Below, in pieces: positions 6,231-10,484 of a stretch of 10,484 nt of DNA. Origin of the DNA: Candidatus Poseidoniaceae archaeon. GTDB taxonomy: Archaea > Thermoplasmatota > Poseidoniia > Poseidoniales > Poseidoniaceae. The DNA is taken from contig JAKURJ010000008.1 of assembly GCA_022452125.1 (NCBI GenBank), positions 15,221 through 25,704 on the forward strand, in the 5' to 3' direction. Position numbers and translations under genes: made by a program. Below the pieces are notes generated by a model. That model saw only the letters and a program-made list of their open reading frames with translations. It did not search any database and was not told where the DNA came from. The first letter of the stretch is position 1, and every line of letters starts with the position of its first letter.

Positions 6231-7895
6231 TCACGCTGGTGACCATCTCACAACCGATGCTTGTTCGACCTCTGCAGAAGAGATCCCAACTTGGGACCTC
6301 TCTCCGTCAATTGTGAACTCCCAGCCATCCAATTCCTCGCCATTGAATGAAACTATCATTTCCCCTAAACTGTATGTTTCCTTTTCAATTTGAATATCAA
6401 GTTCTAATGCCGCAGCTTCAGTTAATTGATCGACATTTTCGTAGCCTTCTAGGCCCCCGATTGCTACATCTCCACTTGGAAGTTCGAATACTACTACTTG
6501 CGTTCCTTGCCATTCATCGGGCCAATCATTATCCCAATCGCCAGGGGCTTCTGTTAACTCATCTACCTCTTTGGACCAAACTTCAGAAATCGATGGTAAA
6601 GCCATAATGGAGATTACGAGAATAAGCAGAACTCCCAATTTCTTTACCATAGCAGAGTCTTTGCGAAACTGGAAAGTGACCATGGCTACAATCAGGGCAA
6701 CTAACACGAAGTGTCCAGGCTCAACTTGGAATGATGATTCCTCAGATTCTAATGCAAACTCTTCCTTTTCATCTATAATTTGAGGGTTCTCTGATGAATC
6801 GAATACAACCATCAAAACTCCTGCGTCACTTCCAAATGCCATCTCACCGTTGACCCCGAAAGCAGCACCTGCTGTGGTGTAGGTATCGTGAGGAGTGGTA
6901 TACATCTCAAGTTCTTGACCTGGCATACCTGTTGCCCATCCTCCGTCTGGAGTATTTCTTGGATACCATATCGAAGTGGAGTTTTGATTGGTCTGTAATG
7001 TAATCTCGCCGTTGCTGTGGAAATCGGTTTTTCCTTGGAATGTGCAATTTGATTCGCACTTCCACCATATCACATGCGAACTTGTTGCGAAAAAGATGTC
7101 GTCCCCGTTTTGGAGGGGAATTGCGGGTGAATATCCTTCCTCGGATAGCAACTCTTCATCAAGATAAATCTCTGAGCCGTCGGATTTCTGAAGATGGATG
7201 ATTATTCCTGCATCTGTTTGGATTGGAGCATGACGAATCATGCCATTCCCTATTGAAATGTTCGTGACGTTTCCTGATTTTGATACGACGTTTACAATGC
7301 CTTCTTCATTGCCAATCAGATAACTATCACTGGTTACCGTGACTCCATTCCTCCATCCTAATTGTGGTAAATCAACACGTAAGTTCTCGGCGCCATCACT
7401 CAAGCAGAATTTGGACAATCCTTGCCTTGTAGGGACTACTACGCTATCACCATCTAAGGCCATAGCACCGGTTATGCCCCATGTTACAACCTCTGTTTGT
7501 GAGGACCATACTAAATTACCATCTTCAATATCTAGAGCTGTAACTTTGCCATCAGTCCAGCCGACGATAACCATCTCACTCCAATTGCCACATGCACCTG
7601 TTCCTGCTTCAACATGCAGCAGAGGGCTCATGTCATGATTGGTAGATGCAGCATTCTTGAATCGCCAGTTTTCTTGGCCTGTTTCCAAATCGAAAGCGTA
7701 CACGTGTGGTCTGTCTTCACCAGTCCAGAATCCTGAGGTTCTAACAATCACTTGATCATCGACAATGATTGGTTTGGTGGAAATATATCCATTATCCAAA
7801 TCAATTTCCCAATAATTTGAGTCTTGTTCTTCAGCGGTTGAGATTGGTAGTAACATGCAAGATAGAAGGCAAAATGCTACGATGATTCGTTTCAT
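6231..7895 (-). CDS. Secreted PQQ-like beta-propeller with two membrane helices and DUF4430-like C-terminal domain
   Basis: The 554-residue protein has a signal peptide (MKRIIVAFCLLSC onward, likely cleavage after STA near 20). About 28-375 is rich in PQQ/WD-type blade repeats, clearest at VYAFDLETGQENW (65-77) and VTALDIEDGNLVW (118-130), with blade-like strands after them. Two hydrophobic helices follow (396-410 and about 419-435), separated by a basic RKDSAMVKK loop. By the positive-inside rule the loop is cytoplasmic, leaving both the propeller and the C-terminal domain outside. The last 88 residues (about 466-553) resemble DUF4430, the transcobalamin C-terminal-like fold: VVVFELPSG, an LTEAAALELDI helix, MIVSFNGEE, DGWEFTIDGE and a final VVRW strand. 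All N-x-S/T sequons I found (104, 209, 212, 283, 305) are on the propeller. Together with the downstream ECF S-like gene this suggests a surface vitamin-capture protein; that role is inferred. The ATG overlaps the gatE stop (TGATG); a TTG at 7898 is less likely. Confidence 0.75.
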   Translation of the reverse strand: MKRIIVAFCLLSCMLLPISTAEEQDSNYWEIDLDNGYISTKPIIVDDQVIVRTSGFWTGEDRPHVYAFDLETGQENWRFKNAASTNHDMSPLLHVEAGTGACGNWSEMVIVGWTDGKVTALDIEDGNLVWSSQTEVVTWGITGAMALDGDSVVVPTRQGLSKFCLSDGAENLRVDLPQLGWRNGVTVTSDSYLIGNEEGIVNVVSKSGNVTNISIGNGMIRHAPIQTDAGIIIHLQKSDGSEIYLDEELLSEEGYSPAIPLQNGDDIFFATSSHVIWWKCESNCTFQGKTDFHSNGEITLQTNQNSTSIWYPRNTPDGGWATGMPGQELEMYTTPHDTYTTAGAAFGVNGEMAFGSDAGVLMVVFDSSENPQIIDEKEEFALESEESSFQVEPGHFVLVALIVAMVTFQFRKDSAMVKKLGVLLILVISIMALPSISEVWSKEVDELTEAPGDWDNDWPDEWQGTQVVVFELPSGDVAIGGLEGYENVDQLTEAAALELDIQIEKETYSLGEMIVSFNGEELDGWEFTIDGERSQVGISSAEVEQASVVRWSPA

Positions 7896-9886
7896 CAAGC
7901 ATGCCTCATTATCGCTTCTCGCAACAACGCACTGACTTGCTTCCCATCAGCAGCGCCACCGCATTCTTTCATCACTACTCCCATGAGTGGGCCCATAGCA
8001 CCCATACCTCTCTCCTTAACGAAGTCCAGGCGTTCGTTCACTACTTTCTCAACAATAGCCGCTAAGTCTCCGGCGTCAGCCGGTTTAAGTCCGAGCTCTT
8101 CAGCCTTGGAAGAGAGTTGGTCCATGCTAGGATTCTGTCCTGCAAATTCTTGAATCAGGGCGCTCATTCCTTCTCTCGTTACATGGCCTTCTTCTTTGGT
8201 TGCTAAAACCAGGGCCATCAGGCCGATGTCTCCTTCATTTTCTAGTAACATTGCAGCCCATGCTTTTTGCGGAAGTCCATCTGAATGTGATACGAAATCA
8301 TCATCTAATTCTCTAGAGAGTAACTGTTTGACTTGGTCATCACTAATCTCAAAATTACTCAATCTCTCTAGCCTTTCTGCTTGAGTCATTGGTAGGTTAT
8401 TCAGAACGTTGTTCCAATGGTCTGTCGAGATTGCCAATGGTGGAATATCGGTTTCAGGATACATCCTTGCTCCGCCCGGAAGTGGACGCATTGGAGTAGT
8501 GGTGCCGTCTTCAGGAGAGCCTTTGCGAATCACTACGTTTCGCACCTCCTGTGGGATTCTTTCGAATGCTAGTCTTGCTCGATTAAGGACACTTTCCAAT
8601 GCTAATTCTGCTTGCCATTGTGGTGCTAAGCACAACACAAATGCATCTACGCCATTCAGTGCGTCTCTAGTCGCATCTACAAATTTCTGTTCGATTCCGT
8701 ATGCTGGCAACTCATCGGAGTGGTACACTCCTGCTACTCCTGCCAATTTTGCTGCACCTGCAAGCTCTCTACCAAGCCTAGGTAACTGAGCACCATCAGA
8801 ATCGAATTCCTTGGTTCCAATTAATCCACTAAATCCGGGCAAAGGTAGAGCCAACATAACTGATTTATTGCTCAATCCTTCCTTGACTCTCTTCGATTCA
8901 CAACCTGCAAATTGAGAAGATACGTCGATCATATTTAGTTGCAATATGTTGGCGACTTCTACTTGCACAGACGGAGATTCTTCCCTTCTATCATTGGTAA
9001 GGATTGGCAAACCATGCGATGCACGTAATTGGTTAGCAAGTCGGTAGAAATGAAGTTGGCGAGCCATCTCACAGCGTATGATTTTAGGTATCCACTCGAG
9101 GTCTTGACAACCCTTAATCTCGACTCTGTCCCCACACATAATCGATACGTTGAGGTCCTGTCTAATACTTCCAAGACCCCTCCTTACTCTTCGAGTATCT
9201 CTCAAGGTTCTACCCAAAGCAATCGAGGTTTGCTTAGCGTGGTCTGGTGTCTTGATGTCTGGAGCGGTTGCAATCTCAATTAGAGGAATTCCTAATCTAT
9301 CAAGGTTCCAAGTAACCACTTCACCATCTGGAGTTAACTCACTGGTTAGTTTGCGAGCTGAATCTTCTTCCAAACAAAGAACATCTATGCCAACAGGACC
9401 GCCTTCTGTTTCGAGCACTCCGGCCGTAGCAACCAATGTTGTACGCTGGAAACCACTAGTGTTTGAGCCATCTACAACTGTCTTCCTCATTGTCTGTAAC
9501 AGAGGGACGGGATGGGCATTCAACATTCCTGAAACTGTTAGAGAAATATCCAGAGCATCAGTATCATGAGGCAAAGGCGGCTGCTCATCCAATTCAATCA
9601 AACCAGCATTAGGAGATTGACAATAAACAAATGAGCGGTTTCTCCTTGCTTCGAACCTAGCAGCGACATCAACCGCTCCGCCTTCTCCGCTGGAAGATCT
9701 CAATTTTCTGTGGAACTTAGGCCATTCTTCTGGTAGAGTTTCGATTGTTATATCGTGAAGTTCTCCTGATTGACGTGAGTGTAATTTGCCGGTGGCTAAC
9801 TGCTGGTGAACTTCAATTCCGCACATGAACCCAAGACCCTCTGGGTCTAGCGATGCAGGATTTGCAACATCGCCTACCGGTTCCAT
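7895..9886 (-). CDS. gatE: Glutamyl-tRNA(Gln) amidotransferase subunit E
   Basis: GatE, the archaea-specific partner of GatD, phosphorylates the glutamate on mischarged Glu-tRNA(Gln) and converts it to Gln-tRNA(Gln) with ammonia from GatD. The 663 residues are slightly longer than most. Landmarks in order are GIEVHQQL (23-30), GEGGAVDVAA (67-76), MRKTVVDGSNTSGFQRT (133-149), CLEEDSAR (171-178), RLGIPLIEIAT (197-207), RGLGSIRQDLNVSI (236-249) and VEIKG (255-259). The AspRS-like (GAD) insertion spans about 310-450, including LPGFSGL and SDELPAYGI. RPLPGGARMYPETDIPP (467-483) and a YqeY-like helical tail ending in GAMGPLMGVVMKE (629-641) follow. The stretch after HQQL is KLHSRQS, where GatE proteins usually have a KLFC-x-C-type pair, so the cysteines appear lost. 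GatD is not in the window. The gene starts 40 bases after mcm, with AGGTGA four bases before the ATG. Confidence 0.96.
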   Translation of the reverse strand: MEPVGDVANPASLDPEGLGFMCGIEVHQQLATGKLHSRQSGELHDITIETLPEEWPKFHRKLRSSSGEGGAVDVAARFEARRNRSFVYCQSPNAGLIELDEQPPLPHDTDALDISLTVSGMLNAHPVPLLQTMRKTVVDGSNTSGFQRTTLVATAGVLETEGGPVGIDVLCLEEDSARKLTSELTPDGEVVTWNLDRLGIPLIEIATAPDIKTPDHAKQTSIALGRTLRDTRRVRRGLGSIRQDLNVSIMCGDRVEIKGCQDLEWIPKIIRCEMARQLHFYRLANQLRASHGLPILTNDRREESPSVQVEVANILQLNMIDVSSQFAGCESKRVKEGLSNKSVMLALPLPGFSGLIGTKEFDSDGAQLPRLGRELAGAAKLAGVAGVYHSDELPAYGIEQKFVDATRDALNGVDAFVLCLAPQWQAELALESVLNRARLAFERIPQEVRNVVIRKGSPEDGTTTPMRPLPGGARMYPETDIPPLAISTDHWNNVLNNLPMTQAERLERLSNFEISDDQVKQLLSRELDDDFVSHSDGLPQKAWAAMLLENEGDIGLMALVLATKEEGHVTREGMSALIQEFAGQNPSMDQLSSKAEELGLKPADAGDLAAIVEKVVNERLDFVKERGMGAMGPLMGVVMKECGGAADGKQVSALLREAIMRHA
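7904..7908 (-). promoter_or_regulatory. Ribosome binding site for the propeller gene
   Basis: The minus strand reads TGAGG eight bases before ATG at 7895, inside the last codons of gatE. Together with the one-base stop/start overlap it supports ATG at 7895 and coupled translation with gatE. Confidence 0.4.
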
Positions 9887-9890
9887 GTTC

Positions 9891-9896
9891 TCACCT
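9891..9896 (-). promoter_or_regulatory. Ribosome binding site of gatE
   Basis: The minus strand reads AGGTGA four bases before the gatE ATG at 9886, complementary to the archaeal 16S rRNA 3' end. It fixes the start at 9886 and shows that gatE initiates on its own signal although it follows mcm closely. Confidence 0.6.
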
Positions 9897-9903
9897 GAAA
9901 TGT

Positions 9904-9917
9904 CTCATTGATATGAG
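9904..9917. repeat. Short inverted repeat CTCAT-TGAT-ATGAG in the mcm-gatE gap
   Basis: Five-base arms with a four-base loop lie in the 40-base gap between the mcm stop and the gatE ribosome binding site. The stem is too short and AT-rich to be a convincing terminator. It may be chance. Confidence 0.15.
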
Positions 9918-9926
9918 CGCATCGTT

Positions 9927-10484
9927 TCATACCGGCTGCAGGGTATCATATCCACCCGGGCGCATCAATCTACCATCTCTGCACAATGCTTCGATGATAT
10001 CTTCTGCCGTATCTCGGTTGATATCCAATCTTCCAGCTTCGGTCAACACATCGGCCAGGTTAACCGTGGCTCCCGTTTCAGAGAAGATTCTTCTGACAAT
10101 TTCCAGAAGAGTTCTTTCCCGATTTCGAGTAGTTGCTTTCTTACCAGATTGTAAAGTAGTTTCATCAAAGTTCTCACCCATCAATTCATGTCGCCAGAAC
10201 CGAGTTAAACGGACTGACCTTTTTGCATCCTCAATTGTTGCAACATTTGAAAGTCTGACTCTGGCAGATGCTTGAGCCAAACGGTACAATCCCTCAATTG
10301 CTCTTGCTGAAATTGCAATTGAATCGTGAGTTTCACCCCCCTTCCTCCTTGTTTCGACATAGAAGTCTCTTAGGGCTTCGCGTGCTTCATCAGTTAATCG
10401 AGGATGGATTGTCCTTTTTGCATAAGCAACATATTTTCTAATCAATTCTCGATTAATAATTCCTTTAGACGAATCAAGTCCTTC
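9927..10484 (-). CDS. mcm: MCM replicative DNA helicase, C-terminal part (5' end beyond right edge)
   Basis: The frame is open to the right edge, so only the last 185 residues are present. They contain the helical lid of the AAA+ module: ELIRKYVAYAKRTIHPRL, then DFYVETRRKGGETHDSIAISARAIEGLYRLAQASARVRL, where ISAR-x4-YRL matches the MCM sensor-2 region with its conserved arginine. A TIEDAKRSVRLTRFW helix follows. After a linker containing TRNRERT, a winged-helix domain (about the last 75 residues, ending YDTLQPV) forms the usual archaeal MCM C-terminus. MCM forms a hexamer that unwinds DNA at the replication fork. The TTG at 10445 that could open a shorter frame lies within the family match and is not a start. 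The Walker A, Walker B and arginine-finger motifs lie outside the window. It heads the run of co-directional genes leading into gatE. Confidence 0.92.
   Translation of the reverse strand, partial: EGLDSSKGIINRELIRKYVAYAKRTIHPRLTDEAREALRDFYVETRRKGGETHDSIAISARAIEGLYRLAQASARVRLSNVATIEDAKRSVRLTRFWRHELMGENFDETTLQSGKKATTRNRERTLLEIVRRIFSETGATVNLADVLTEAGRLDINRDTAEDIIEALCRDGRLMRPGGYDTLQPV

Noticed and set aside
6088..6393. Plus-strand open frame across the propeller/S-component junction
   Set aside because: It is antisense to both genes, its composition is not protein-like, and it has no ribosome binding site worth noting.
9150..9569. Plus-strand open frame of 139 codons
   Set aside because: It is complementary to the most conserved part of gatE, so the open frame reflects codon bias in the real gene.
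1..10484. CRISPR arrays, transposases, integrase sites or phage genes
   Set aside because: I found no regularly spaced repeats, transposase-like frames or terminal inverted repeats; the window is filled by cellular genes.

Overview
The window looks like chromosomal DNA from an archaeon, most likely a marine Thermoplasmatota of the Marine Group II / Poseidoniales type. The domain call rests on three information-processing genes: the C-terminal end of an MCM replicative helicase, GatE (the archaea-specific Glu-tRNA(Gln) amidotransferase subunit) and Pth2-type peptidyl-tRNA hydrolase. The finer placement is inference, from moderate GC, compact overlapping genes, GGTGA-type ribosome binding sites and secreted proteins with C-terminal membrane segments. 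Coding density is close to complete. I saw no tRNA, rRNA, CRISPR array, insertion sequence or integration site.

Layout. Positions 9927-10484 hold the 3' end of mcm, entering from the right edge on the minus strand. It is followed on the same strand by gatE (7895-9886), a secreted beta-propeller protein with two membrane helices and a DUF4430-like C-terminal domain (6231-7895), a membrane protein resembling the substrate-binding (S) component of ECF vitamin transporters (5539-6198), pth2 (5187-5555) and a PLP-dependent threonine aldolase (4124-5164). Gaps between these six genes run from a 17-base overlap to 40 bases, so they probably form one transcription unit. A plus-strand gene for a secreted, membrane-anchored thioredoxin-fold protein (3238-4149) meets the aldolase tail to tail with a 26-base coding overlap. 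Only 28 bases beyond its start, a very large minus-strand gene (3209 to beyond the left edge; 1069 codons in the window with no stop) encodes an AddB-like helicase/nuclease subunit. It is cut inside the nuclease active site.

How the genes work together. mcm, gatE and pth2 are core replication and translation genes. Embedded among them is the most interesting pair: the propeller/DUF4430 protein and the ECF S-like protein. DUF4430 is related to the C-terminal domain of vertebrate cobalamin carriers, and such domains occur beside ECF S components in bacteria, so the pair may form a vitamin (perhaps corrinoid) capture and uptake module. In it a beta-propeller would stand where bacterial and animal counterparts have an alpha/alpha barrel. 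The AddB-like gene is the second notable item: a bacterial-style end-resection subunit in an archaeon, with no Walker A motif where one would be expected. There are no gene-free stretches longer than about 40 bases.
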